From NCBI RefSeq assembly GCF_029338375.1, contig NZ_CP119804.1:2934955-2998954 (forward strand): 64,000 nt of DNA, read 5' to 3'. The stretch comes from Halorussus lipolyticus (GTDB taxonomy: Archaea; Halobacteriota; Halobacteria; Halobacteriales; Haladaptataceae). The translations under genes and the position numbers were made by a program. Below the pieces are notes generated by a model. It saw only the letters and a program-made list of their open reading frames with translations, was not told where the DNA came from and made no database searches. Shown in pieces: positions 8,574 through 17,271 of this stretch; position 1 is the first letter of the stretch, and the number at the start of each line of letters is the position of its first letter.

Positions 8574-8912
8574 ATGGAACTACGCGAGGTCGCCATCTTC
8601 ACCGACGACGTGCAGACGACGGCGAGGTTCTACGCACGTGCCGTCGGCGAACCGATACGCGCCGAGGAGTCGATGGCGCTGTTCGACGTGGAGGGCGTCG
8701 AGGTCCTCGTCCACGAGACCTACGACCCCGGAGAGGGGGACCTCCCGTGCGAGGACCACTACACGTTCGCCGTCGAGGACGTAGACGAGGCGTTCGCGCG
8801 CCTCTCGGAGAAGAACCTCCGCGTCTACCGCGAACCGGCCGACTACGACTGGGGCCGGTCGGCGTACTTCCGTGCCGACGACGGCCGCATCGTGGAGATT
8901 ACTTCTGAGTAG
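8574..8912 (+). CDS. VOC (glyoxalase/bleomycin-resistance fold) protein
   Basis: 112 residues, a single vicinal-oxygen-chelate domain with paired beta-alpha-beta modules: LREVAIFTDDVQTTARFYARAV at the start and YTFAVEDVDEAFARL in the middle, ending GRIVEITSE. His and Glu in the usual metal-binding strands are possible ligands. Family members include glyoxalases, dioxygenases and binding proteins; the substrate cannot be told. The ATG at 8574 fits the family start. Confidence 0.8.
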   Translation: MELREVAIFTDDVQTTARFYARAVGEPIRAEESMALFDVEGVEVLVHETYDPGEGDLPCEDHYTFAVEDVDEAFARLSEKNLRVYREPADYDWGRSAYFRADDGRIVEITSE

Positions 8913-8954
8913 CGTCCAGTCAAAAGTGAATCACTTACTGGCGTGTATCCCCCG

Positions 8955-10100
8955 TCAGTATATCGAAGGCGGCCGTTCCAGTATCTCGAAAATCTCGGTC
9001 GCTCTGTACTCCCTATTTCGCTCTTTCCCAGTGACTTCCTCCAAGATACCTTGGTCTTCGAGTGTATTTATCGCGCGGTGCGCTGTCGGTCCAGACACGT
9101 CTAACAGATTCGCCACCTCCGACGCGACGACGTATGGGTCTCGAAACAGCATCCGTGCGAGTCGTGCGTCGGCCCGGTCCGAGTCTCCGTACCGCTCGTC
9201 GTACTCCTGTTGGAGGTCCCGGAGTTCTAACGACCGCTCGTAAGCCTCTCTAGCCTGTCGCAACACGCCCTTGACGAAAAATGTGAGCCACTCCTCCCAC
9301 GCCCCGTTTCGACTCACTTCCCGCATTCGCTCGACGTAGGTATCCTTGTTTCTATTGAAATACTCGCTGAGATAGAGGTTCGGTGCCGAAAGGAGACCAC
9401 GCTCGTACAACTGAAGCGTAATTAGAATACGCCCTAATCGACCGTTTCCGTCGCCAAACGGGTGTATCGTTTCGAACTGATAGTGAACGAGAGCAGTGTC
9501 GATTACGTCGTGATACGTACCCCCGGAGCGAATATACGAAACGAGGGCTTCTACGTCGCCTTCGACTGACCCCGGCGCTGGTGGTACGAACGACCCGAGA
9601 CGTACCGGTGTCCTCCGAAAGTCCCCAACAATGTCAGTTTCACTTCGGACCCCGGAAAGGAGCGTCTCGTGTAGTGATTTGAGTAAGTCGATGGTGATTC
9701 CATCGTCCGCATCGATTGCTTCGACACCTTGTCGCACCGCTTTCTCGTAATTTCGCACTTCGTCGATGTCTTTTTCCGTATCAGGGTCGGCTTCATCGTC
9801 GAGTTTCAGGGTCTCGTAGCGATACAGGTCGTTTACATCTACGTCTGCACCTTCGATTTCTGCGGATTCGACCGCTTCTTTCCGGACCAGTGATGCGTAA
9901 AGCATCGGCGGAAAATCGACCATCTCGCTGATACCGCTCAGTTTCCCTAACCAGAACGTGGCCCCCGAGAGCAATTCGTAGAACTCTCGGTTTAATTCTA
10001 ACTCTCGACTCGGCGGGAGTGGCTCTGGCTTATAGTACGAGCGTCGCCCGTAAGGAACGAGCCTCCCCGGCGCATCTTCAGTTATATTCCACGTCCTCAT
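8955..10100 (-). CDS. Fic-domain protein with winged-helix C-terminus
   Basis: 381 residues. An N-terminal Fic_N-like part holds SAEIEG (about residue 79), which fits the inhibitory (S/T)xxxE(G/N) motif that blocks ATP in class II Fic proteins. The active-site loop HPFGDGNGRLGR is intact, with catalytic His. The C-terminal ~80 residues (VVASEVANLLDVSGPTAHRA) form a winged helix. Fic enzymes usually AMPylate Tyr/Ser/Thr of a target protein. Base composition is clearly more AT-rich than its neighbours, and no antitoxin gene is adjacent, consistent with acquisition as a self-contained unit. Confidence 0.9.
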   Translation of the reverse strand: MRTWNITEDAPGRLVPYGRRSYYKPEPLPPSRELELNREFYELLSGATFWLGKLSGISEMVDFPPMLYASLVRKEAVESAEIEGADVDVNDLYRYETLKLDDEADPDTEKDIDEVRNYEKAVRQGVEAIDADDGITIDLLKSLHETLLSGVRSETDIVGDFRRTPVRLGSFVPPAPGSVEGDVEALVSYIRSGGTYHDVIDTALVHYQFETIHPFGDGNGRLGRILITLQLYERGLLSAPNLYLSEYFNRNKDTYVERMREVSRNGAWEEWLTFFVKGVLRQAREAYERSLELRDLQQEYDERYGDSDRADARLARMLFRDPYVVASEVANLLDVSGPTAHRAINTLEDQGILEEVTGKERNREYRATEIFEILERPPSIY

Positions 10101-10262
10101 TTTTACTTAGGAGCTTTTTCGCGGTGCTTAGTTAAATTCGTGGTGGTGAAATATTACTACTGAGTAAAGTTCGGGGGCTTCGGCTAAATTTAGGCCGCTG
10201 TGTGAAACGTAGTGGATGTCCATAGACGCACCTTTTTACTCGCTCGCTCCAACCAAGCGCGT

Positions 10263-11129
10263 ATGCTGGACCTCGCGGTCGCCTACAAGGAAGAAACCTT
10301 CGAGCGCATGCGGGACCCGCTGGCGGAGCGCGGCGTCGCGGTCCACCACGTGCCGACCGAGGCCCGCGCCATCTCGCTGTCGGACCCGCCGTGGTCGCCC
10401 GACGAGTTCGACGCCGGATTCGTCTATCCCGGCCGGGAGATGGAGGGCGGCGTCGTAGACGCCTTGTTGGACGTGCCGTGGGTCAACGACCGCGAGGACG
10501 TGCTGGCCTCGCGGAACAAGGCGGGCGCGATTGCCGAACTAGAGCGGGCGGGCGTGCCGGTTCCCGAGAGCGTCCTCGTGTCGAACCCCGCCGACGAGGA
10601 GGTCCTCGTCTCGGCGTTCGACCGGTTCGACCCGCCGGTCGTCGTCAAACCCAACTCCACGACGCGGGGCGTCGGCGTGGCGAAAGTCGGCGACGCCGAT
10701 TCCTTCCTCGGGGTGACCGACTACCTCGACTTGGTTCACGACTACCGGGCGACGGGGGACAAGTCCTTCCTCGTCCAAGAGTACCTGCCAGACGCTACCG
10801 ACTACCGGGCGATGGTGGTGGACGGCGAGTGCGTCGGCGGCGTCGAGCGCCGGATTCCCGACGACGCCGACAGCGACCGGTGGAAGCACAACGTCCACCG
10901 CGGCGCGGAAGCGACCGGCGTGGACCTCCCCGACGAGTTGCGCACGCTGGCCGAGCGAACCGCCGACGTGTTGGACATCGACCTCCTCGGCGTGGACATT
11001 CTGGTCACGGACGACCGCGCGGTGGTCAACGAGACCAACGCCCGGCCGACCATCGACGCCGAGACCAAGTACGACGACGGATTCTACGACCGACTCACGG
11101 CGCTGATTCTGAAGACCGCTCGGACGTGA
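10263..11129 (+). CDS. RimK-like ATP-grasp ligase
   Basis: 288 residues. ATP-grasp features include PPVVVKPNSTTRGVGVAKV (ATP-binding lysine and glycine loop), FLVQEYLPDATDYRAMVVD (adenine clamp) and VNETNARPTID (metal-binding Glu/Asn). RimK-family enzymes join an amino acid, often glutamate, to a carboxylate through an acyl phosphate. Whether this one acts on a protein tail, a cofactor or a lysine-biosynthesis carrier cannot be told. The ATG at 10263 is chosen; an upstream in-frame codon lies in AT-rich promoter-like sequence. Confidence 0.82.
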   Translation: MLDLAVAYKEETFERMRDPLAERGVAVHHVPTEARAISLSDPPWSPDEFDAGFVYPGREMEGGVVDALLDVPWVNDREDVLASRNKAGAIAELERAGVPVPESVLVSNPADEEVLVSAFDRFDPPVVVKPNSTTRGVGVAKVGDADSFLGVTDYLDLVHDYRATGDKSFLVQEYLPDATDYRAMVVDGECVGGVERRIPDDADSDRWKHNVHRGAEATGVDLPDELRTLAERTADVLDIDLLGVDILVTDDRAVVNETNARPTIDAETKYDDGFYDRLTALILKTART

Positions 11130-11283
11130 GCGGCCTTCGACCGACGCGGCGATACGGCCGCGCGGAAACATCTATATTTCTAAAGCAATCGAGGACGATT
11201 TCTTAACGACGAATATGATTTGTTAGAGCGAGAAAGAGCGCAGAGCGGACAGAACCCCCGAGGAGGCCCCCGAAACGACCGCG

Positions 11284-11694
11284 TTACTGAACGTCGATGT
11301 CGGCGGAGTCCTCGGCCTTGTCGAACTGGACTTCGAGGACGCCGTTGTTGTACGTGGCGGACGCCGAGTGTTCGTCAACTTGGGCGGGCAGTCGGACTCG
11401 CTCGTCGTACTCGCGGTGGTCGCTGGCGGCGCTGATGGTCAGCATCTCGCCGTCGCACTTGAGGTCGATGTCGTCTTTCTCGACGCCGGGGAGGTCGGCG
11501 ATGACCCGCACCACGTCGTCGCTCTCGTGGATGTCAACGTGGGTCTCGGTGCCGAATCCGGTTTGGCCGGCGTCCGCTCCGGGACCGCTCCGCTCTACGT
11601 GCATGTCGAAGTCGTCGCCCATCATCTCGTTCATCATGCGCTCGATTTCGCGGAAGAGGTCGTCGAAGGGGTCGTCGCGGTCGTCTCGTCGCAT
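11284..11694 (-). CDS. Hsp20 / alpha-crystallin small heat-shock protein
   Basis: 136 residues. An N-terminal arm with FDDLFREIERMMNEMM precedes the alpha-crystallin domain (about 48-132), with VRVIADLPGVEKDDIDL and the closing NGVLEVQFDK, which fits the conserved GVL motif. It holds unfolding proteins under stress. An upstream ATG at 11721 is in frame; 11694 fits the family start better. The usual C-terminal I-x-I motif is reduced to ADIDVQ. Confidence 0.92.
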   Translation of the reverse strand: MRRDDRDDPFDDLFREIERMMNEMMGDDFDMHVERSGPGADAGQTGFGTETHVDIHESDDVVRVIADLPGVEKDDIDLKCDGEMLTISAASDHREYDERVRLPAQVDEHSASATYNNGVLEVQFDKAEDSADIDVQ

Positions 11695-11773
11695 GTTCAC
11701 AGGTAGGGCGTATGCAAGCAAAAGCCTTTGGCACTCGGGGACGTTCGCTGACTTTCACCACACCCAGAGAAAG

Positions 11774-11844
11774 TATTTATGTCTACCAATCGAAATTATA
11801 GCCGGAGGTCCGACGAATGCCTATCACGCAGTAAGTCCCTCCGG
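11774..11844 (+). promoter_or_regulatory. Orphan promoter-like element with hairpin and five-codon reading frame
   Basis: A TATA-like tatttat (11774-11780) is followed at about 25-30 nt by an inverted repeat CCGGAGG (11802-11808) / CCTCCGG (11838-11844). Its loop holds ATG CCT ATC ACG CAG TAA (11817-11834). Both neighbouring genes point the other way, so a transcript here would be a small RNA or antisense RNA. This is a pattern reading only. Confidence 0.3.
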
Positions 11845-11922
11845 TCCTCGTATCGTCCCCGTTAACCGATTCTCCGACGCTTCAATTTTCCGGCGAACGC
11901 GAAAAAACGCGACGAACGCTGA

Positions 11923-12936
11923 CTAGATGCCCATCCCGAGCGACTCGTTGGTCGTCCGGATGCTCTCGTCGGCGTCGGCGCTGTTCGTGACCGCCCGGAT
12001 GGCGTCCACGTTCTCGGGCACCACGTCGCTCTCCTGATGGATGGCTTGGAACAGGTAGAGGTCGTCGTCCTCGGTCGTAATCGACTCGCCCCAGACGCAG
12101 TTCTCCCAGATGTCGGCACGAGGACGACCCACGTCTTGGGCGTACTCTTTCAACTTGCCCGCGCCGTCGATGTCGAAGTGTTCGGGGATGACGAACAGGC
12201 GCGACTCGCCTTCGAGGAGTTCGCGGACCTCGTCGGCGTCGGGTTCGGATTCGAGCGTGACGTTGACGCTGTGCATGTGCATCAGCGTGGCGGGCACCTT
12301 GAGTCCGAGGGTGTCGATGTCGAGGTCCGGGAAGATGGTCTTCACGTCCGGCCCGTGGTGAGAGGGGAGCGTGACCGGGTTCGGCACGATGTCGTTGATG
12401 GGACCGCGACCGGTCTGGGCAGGGTCGCCGCCCCGGCGGACCAGCGTGGTGCGGACCTTCTCGACGCCGTACTCCTCGCGGAGCGGCGCGACGAGACGCG
12501 AGAGGCCGGTCGTGTTACACGAGACGACGCGAACGTGGTCCGCGCCGTTTGCGTCCGAGAAGTTCGAGCGAGCGTTGAAACTGGTGTCCACGAAGTCCGC
12601 GGACTCGCCACCCTGATACAGCGCGGGGGTATCGTACTCGTCGTACATCTCCGAGTTCTGCTCGCCGATACCCGAGGGGCAAGCGTCCACGACGACATCG
12701 CTCGCTTCGACTAGCTCCTCGACCATCCCGGCGAGTTCGATGCCGGCCTCGTCGAACTGGTCCACGCGCTCCTCGATGGCGGCGTAGAGGGGGAAGTCCT
12801 TCTCGATTGCCTGCTCGGCCTCGAAGTTGGGGCGCGTCTTGGCGACCCCGACGACTTCCATATCTGGCTGAGCGCGTACTGCGTCGGCGACGCGCTTCCC
12901 AATCGTCCCGTACCCGTTGATTCCGACCCGTAGCAT
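11923..12936 (-). CDS. Type II glyceraldehyde-3-phosphate dehydrogenase
   Basis: 337 residues, the archaeal GAPDH family. A Rossmann motif [12 protein letters not shown] opens the protein; the catalytic Cys is residue 140 in SCNTTGLSR, followed by [13 protein letters not shown]. It converts 1,3-bisphosphoglycerate to glyceraldehyde-3-phosphate and back. In haloarchaea with a second, bacterial-type GAPDH the type II enzyme is thought to serve gluconeogenesis; no second copy is in this window. Confidence 0.96.
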   Translation of the reverse strand: MLRVGINGYGTIGKRVADAVRAQPDMEVVGVAKTRPNFEAEQAIEKDFPLYAAIEERVDQFDEAGIELAGMVEELVEASDVVVDACPSGIGEQNSEMYDEYDTPALYQGGESADFVDTSFNARSNFSDANGADHVRVVSCNTTGLSRLVAPLREEYGVEKVRTTLVRRGGDPAQTGRGPINDIVPNPVTLPSHHGPDVKTIFPDLDIDTLGLKVPATLMHMHSVNVTLESEPDADEVRELLEGESRLFVIPEHFDIDGAGKLKEYAQDVGRPRADIWENCVWGESITTEDDDLYLFQAIHQESDVVPENVDAIRAVTNSADADESIRTTNESLGMGI

Positions 12937-13083
12937 GTGGTTCGATTTCCGACGCCGACGCGCATAATGGTTTCGAGGTATGTCGTCAGAAATGAACTAT
13001 AGAGCGAGTAAGTTCTCTGATTCCGGGGCGGCGGTCGTTCCGGGAAGGGAAAACCTAACCCCTCGCCGACCCACCTGCCGAAC

Positions 13084-14028
13084 ATGAGCCTCCGAGACGC
13101 GGCCGAGACCGCAATCACGCAGTGTCTCGCCCTCGAAGAAACTGAGTCCTGTTGCATCGTCACCGACGACAAGCGCGAACCCATCGGCGAGGCCCTCTAC
13201 GAGGTCGCCAGCGAAGTCACCGACGACGCGACTATCATCCGGTTCCCGCCGGGTGCCAGCCACGGCGCGGAACCGCCCGAACCGGTCTCGTCTGCGATGG
13301 CCGCGAGCGACGTGTTCCTCGCACCGACCACCAAGAGCCTGAGCCACACCCGCGCTCGGGGCGACGCCAACGACGCCGGCGCGCGCGGTGCCACCCTGCC
13401 GGGCATCACCGAGGAGGTCTTCACCACCGGACTGGAAGCCGACTACGAGACCATCGCCCAGCACTGCGAGGACGTCCTCGAACAGGTCCAAGACGCCGAC
13501 GAGATTCGCGTGACCTCGCCGCAGGGCACCGACATCACCTTCGAACCGGGCGACCGGGAGTGGCACGACGACACCGGCATCGTCCACGACGCGGGCGACT
13601 TCTCGAACCTCCCGGCGGGCGAGGTGTTCGTCAGCCCCGAGGACGTGAACGGCACCTACGTCGTGGATGGGACGATGATGCCCCACGGTCTCCTCGACGA
13701 GGGCCAGACCCTCGAATTCGACGTGGAGGACGGCCAAGTCACCCGCATCTCCGACGACGAGATTCGCCAAAGCGTCGAGGACGCGGCCGAGGAGGTCGGC
13801 GACGCGGCCTACAACCTCGCGGAACTTGGCATCGGCACCAACGTCGCGGTGACGGAACTGGTCGGCTCTGTCCTGCTGGACGAGAAGGCCGGCGGCACGG
13901 TCCACATCGCCATCGGCGACGACGCGGGCATCGGCGGCGACACCGAGGCCCCCATCCACTTCGACGGAATTCTGCGAGAGCCGACGGTCTACGCCGACGG
14001 CGAGGAAATCGACCTGCCTCAGCCCTGA
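13084..14028 (+). CDS. M29-like aminopeptidase
   Basis: 314 residues, resembling the thermophilic metallo-aminopeptidase (M29/AmpS) family. NLPAGEVFVSPEDVNGTYVV, AELGIGTN and LLDEKAGGTVHIAIGDD carry the Glu and His positions typical of the two-metal site. It is shorter than bacterial M29 enzymes (about 400), as are many archaeal relatives. It probably removes N-terminal residues from peptides in the cytoplasm. It ends 24 bp before the CHY zinc-finger gene. Confidence 0.8.
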   Translation: MSLRDAAETAITQCLALEETESCCIVTDDKREPIGEALYEVASEVTDDATIIRFPPGASHGAEPPEPVSSAMAASDVFLAPTTKSLSHTRARGDANDAGARGATLPGITEEVFTTGLEADYETIAQHCEDVLEQVQDADEIRVTSPQGTDITFEPGDREWHDDTGIVHDAGDFSNLPAGEVFVSPEDVNGTYVVDGTMMPHGLLDEGQTLEFDVEDGQVTRISDDEIRQSVEDAAEEVGDAAYNLAELGIGTNVAVTELVGSVLLDEKAGGTVHIAIGDDAGIGGDTEAPIHFDGILREPTVYADGEEIDLPQP

Positions 14029-14052
14029 GGACTCTCCGTTCCAGTTTCAGCG

Positions 14053-14391
14053 ATGGAGCGCGAGATTCACGGCCAGCGGGTCCGCGGCGTCGAAGTCGAT
14101 TCGGAGACGCGCTGTGCCCACTACGACACTGACCGCGACGTGGTAGCCCTGCGGTTCGCCTGCTGTGAGGCGTATTTCCCGTGCTTTCGGTGCCACGAGG
14201 AGACCGCGGACCACGAGACTGAGCGCCTGCCAGTCGAGAGTGACGCGTCGGCGGTACTGTGCGGGGCCTGCGGTGCGGGCCTGACGCCGCGGGAGTTCGT
14301 GGAGGGCGACCATCGGTGTCCGGACTGTGGCGCTGAGTTCAATCCGGGGTGTGGGGACCACTACGACCTCTACTTCGATTTCGAAGCGTAG
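14053..14391 (+). CDS. CHY-type zinc-finger protein
   Basis: 112 residues. TRCAHYDTDRDVVALRFACC is the CHY signature, followed by FPCFRCHEE, LCGACG and HRCPDCGAEFNPGCGDHY, giving Cys/His ligands for about three zinc ions. In eukaryotes CHY fingers sit in ubiquitin ligases; in microbes they stand alone and have no clear role. It closely follows the aminopeptidase gene and may be co-transcribed. Confidence 0.85.
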   Translation: MEREIHGQRVRGVEVDSETRCAHYDTDRDVVALRFACCEAYFPCFRCHEETADHETERLPVESDASAVLCGACGAGLTPREFVEGDHRCPDCGAEFNPGCGDHYDLYFDFEA

Positions 14392-14521
14392 TTGGATTCG
14401 GTCGCTGTATTTTTCGGGTCTCCTCGGCGGCCTCTGCCGACGGTTCAGGATAGCTGGTGTTCTGAATCGAGGGATGAGACAACGAAGCTAGCTTCAGGCT
14501 TGAGCATAGCCGTCTTCCGCA

Positions 14522-14718
14522 CAGCACCGCCCCGCACCGCGACCGCGGACCTCACTCCTCCCCAACCTCCTGCGGTCTCTGCGAACCACGTTCGCAGATC
14601 AGCGAGACGCGGCGCGTCTCGCCAGCCTCGGGGTTCGCGTCCGCTCACACCCTGTGGTCCTCGTCCCTCGTGCGATTCGGCGCGGTCACGAGAGACCGCG
14701 CCAGCGCGCGCCGACCGC
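14522..14718 (+). repeat. Dispersed repeat family 2, copy 1
   Basis: This fills most of the gene-free stretch 14392-14879. Landmarks shared with 18608-18772 (minus) and 34285-34451 (plus) are GCACCGCGAC, CCTCACTCCTCCCCAACC, TGCGGT, then CTCGTCCCTCG and a GCCAGCGCGCGCC end. The inside is rich in inverted repeats, for example GCGAACCACGTTCGC and GCGAGACGCGGCGCGTCTCGC. A reading frame crosses it but has no believable protein. The rest of the gap is AT-rich DNA before the next gene. Confidence 0.65.
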
Positions 14719-14879
14719 CACTTAGGAATGGACTGGAATTACTAAAGAAATAAAATACGTGCTTAGGAACAGGTAATTCCTTTCATCTGCTACAAAACTA
14801 CGGGCGTTCACTAGACCACCCGAACCACCAGCACCAAACTCCACGCCCTTTTACGCGCGGACGACGTAGCCGACCCTAT

Positions 14880-15533
14880 ATGAGCGAAACTGCGGAGCGC
14901 GTCGCGGTGACGTGTCCCTCCTGCTCGCCCGACGTGGAGACGGTCCACGAGGTCCTCAAGGGCGGGAGCGGACAGTTCACCGTGCGCTGTACGGAGTGCA
15001 GCCACGTCCACAAGACCAAAATCGAGGCCGAGGAGGAAGTCGAGCGCGACGTTATCGTCTCCCAAGACGGCGACTCCTTTACCGCCACGGTCGAGGCCCC
15101 GCCCGAGGAGACCGTCGCGTCCGGCGAGGAGTTCGTCCTCGAGACGCCCGAGGCCATCATGGTCGTACGAATCACCGACCTCCAACTCGGCGACGAGAAG
15201 CGCACCGACGAGGCCAAAGTCGAGGACGTCGAGACGTTCTGGACCCGCGCCGTGGACAACGTTCGGGTCAACGTCACCATCAACCCGAGCGTGGGCAACC
15301 GCGACGACTCCCGGAGCGTCAAAATCGACGTGCCCGGCGACAAGGAGTTCGAGGTCGGCAAAATCGAGGAGTTCGGCGACGAGGAGTTCGAGGTCAAGTC
15401 CATCGCGGTCCGCGACGACGCGACCGGCTATCACTTCAACCCGATGAGCGAGGAGGGCGACAGCGCCGTCGCCAAAGACATCAAGCGCGTCTACGCCGAC
15501 GACCAGACCTCCTCGGCGTGGTCCGCGTGGTAA
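14880..15533 (+). CDS. HVO_0476-family zinc-finger protein
   Basis: 217 residues. The N-terminus has CPSC and CTEC pairs (zinc ribbon), followed by a beta-rich acidic region. The sequence matches what I remember of the haloarchaeal HVO_0476 family, whose function is not known. The ATG at 14880 follows a short AT-rich tract. It leads the methyltransferase cluster, 41 bp upstream. Confidence 0.8.
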   Translation: MSETAERVAVTCPSCSPDVETVHEVLKGGSGQFTVRCTECSHVHKTKIEAEEEVERDVIVSQDGDSFTATVEAPPEETVASGEEFVLETPEAIMVVRITDLQLGDEKRTDEAKVEDVETFWTRAVDNVRVNVTINPSVGNRDDSRSVKIDVPGDKEFEVGKIEEFGDEEFEVKSIAVRDDATGYHFNPMSEEGDSAVAKDIKRVYADDQTSSAWSAW

Positions 15534-15574
15534 CGCCGGGCTAACCGATTCGAGGCGACCGAATCCGAAAAACC

Positions 15575-16255
15575 ATGTTCGGGGATGGGGGAGACGACCG
15601 GAGACGAGGCGACAGCGAACCGGGCGACGACTACCAACAGGCCCGCGAGCGGATGGTCGAGCAACTCGCCCGCCGCGAGGAGTTCGACGATTCGACCCTC
15701 GACGTGATGCGGAGCGTCCCGCGCCACGAGTTCGTCCCGCCGACACACCGCGACCGGGCTTACGAGGACCGACCGCTTCCCATCGGGAGCGACCAGACCA
15801 TCAGCGCGCCCCACATGGTCGCTGTCATGGTGCAGTTGCTCGGCCTCGATTCGGGCGAGCGGGTCCTCGAAATCGGCACCGGATGCGGGTACCACGCCGC
15901 GGTCACGGCCGAAGTTGTCGGTCCGGAGAACGTCTACAGCGTCGAGTACCACGAGTCGCTGGCCCGCCAGACCCGCGACCGGTTCGACCGACTGGGCTAC
16001 GGCGACATCTCGGTCCGGGTCGGCGACGGCCACGAAGGCTGGCCCGAGTTCGCGCCCTACGACGCCGCCTACCTGACCTGCGCCGCAGACGACTTTCCGA
16101 CCGGCGTCGTGGAGCAGGTTCGGCCCGGCGGGCGACTGCTGGCACCCATCGGCACCACGACCCAGCGACTCGTCTTCGCCCGCCGACGCGCCGACGGCGG
16201 CTTGGACCGCGAGACCCACGGCCGGGTGCGGTTCGTCCCGATGCAGGAAGACTAA
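15575..16255 (+). CDS. pcm: Protein-L-isoaspartate O-methyltransferase
   Basis: 226 residues. The substrate loop GSDQTISAPHMVAVM and SAM motif I VLEIGTGCGYHAAVTAEVVG are canonical. It methylates isoaspartyl residues that arise in ageing proteins and so starts their repair. It is the first of three consecutive SAM-dependent methyltransferase genes (gaps 25 bp each), suggesting one transcript. Confidence 0.94.
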   Translation: MFGDGGDDRRRGDSEPGDDYQQARERMVEQLARREEFDDSTLDVMRSVPRHEFVPPTHRDRAYEDRPLPIGSDQTISAPHMVAVMVQLLGLDSGERVLEIGTGCGYHAAVTAEVVGPENVYSVEYHESLARQTRDRFDRLGYGDISVRVGDGHEGWPEFAPYDAAYLTCAADDFPTGVVEQVRPGGRLLAPIGTTTQRLVFARRRADGGLDRETHGRVRFVPMQED

Positions 16256-16280
16256 GCCGACGCCGACCAACCCCTCCGGC

Positions 16281-17246
16281 ATGGACTACCGCGAAGCACT
16301 CCTTCTCTGGGCCGCCCGCGAGACGGGGGTCCTCGAAGCAGTCGTGACCGACGCCGAGACGCCCGCAGAAGTCGCCGCGTCTGCCGGCGTCACCGAGCGG
16401 TCGGCCCGGATTACCCTCGACGCGATGGCCGAGTTGGGGTATCTGGAGGTCGTCGCCGGGGAAGATGCCGGAGCGGACGCCGAGGAGCAACTGGACAAGC
16501 AGTACGAGATTACGAACCGCGCGCTCGGGTTCGTCGCCAAGGCCGACGTGCGCTCCATCGGGTCGGTCCCGCATACTCTCGACTGCGTGGACCGCTGGAT
16601 TCGGCTTCCCGAGACGATGCAGACCGGCGAGTTGCCAGACTCGGACCCCTCCGACGACTGGACCGCGAACTTCGTGGGGGCGATGGCGAACATCGACGAT
16701 GCCGCGGTCCGGGCCAGCGTCACCGCCGCAGTTCACCGGAACCCCGACGCCGAGCGCGTGCTGGACGCCGGAGGAGGCCCCGGTGTCTTCGCCAAGGAGT
16801 TCGTCCGGCGAGGCTTCGACGTGACGCTGGTGGACCAACCCGACGTAATCGACATCGACCGGCGGTTTCTGGAACACGAACCCATCGAGTTGGTCGAGGG
16901 AGACATCACCGACGAGTTGCCGGGCGAGGAGGGCGACTTCGGCCTCGTTTTCTGCTCCCGAGTCGCCCATTCACTCGGTCCCGACGAGAACCGGCGATTC
17001 GTCTCTCACGCCTACGACGCCCTCGAACCCGGCGGTGCGGTCGTGCTGACCGACACGGTTCGGGGCCGGGCCGACGGTTCAGCCTTGTTCGGAGCGCACA
17101 TGCTGGCCCAGACCGAGAACGGCGATACCTACACCGAGGAGCAATTCGGAAACTGGCTCCGAGACGCCGGATTTGTGGACGTGGAAATCCGGGACGTGCC
17201 GGGCCTCGACCAGCAGGTCATCGCCGGACGGCGGCCGGGCGATTGA
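16281..17246 (+). CDS. SAM-dependent methyltransferase with winged-helix N-terminus
   Basis: 321 residues. A winged-helix dimerisation part (AETPAEVAASAGVTERSAR) precedes a Rossmann methyltransferase domain with motif I VLDAGGGPGVFAKEFVRRGF and acidic motif II VTLVDQPDVID. The layout resembles plant-type and hydroxyindole O-methyltransferases. The substrate is unknown. It sits between the two isoaspartyl methyltransferase paralogues. Confidence 0.82.
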   Translation: MDYREALLLWAARETGVLEAVVTDAETPAEVAASAGVTERSARITLDAMAELGYLEVVAGEDAGADAEEQLDKQYEITNRALGFVAKADVRSIGSVPHTLDCVDRWIRLPETMQTGELPDSDPSDDWTANFVGAMANIDDAAVRASVTAAVHRNPDAERVLDAGGGPGVFAKEFVRRGFDVTLVDQPDVIDIDRRFLEHEPIELVEGDITDELPGEEGDFGLVFCSRVAHSLGPDENRRFVSHAYDALEPGGAVVLTDTVRGRADGSALFGAHMLAQTENGDTYTEEQFGNWLRDAGFVDVEIRDVPGLDQQVIAGRRPGD

Positions 17247-17271
17247 AGGTCTCTCGTCACCGAGTGAGCGT

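Noticed and set aside
14392..14745. 117-codon frame in the gap behind the CHY zinc-finger gene
   Set aside because: It lies over repeat family 2, has repeat-derived Arg/Pro/Ser composition and no family resemblance.
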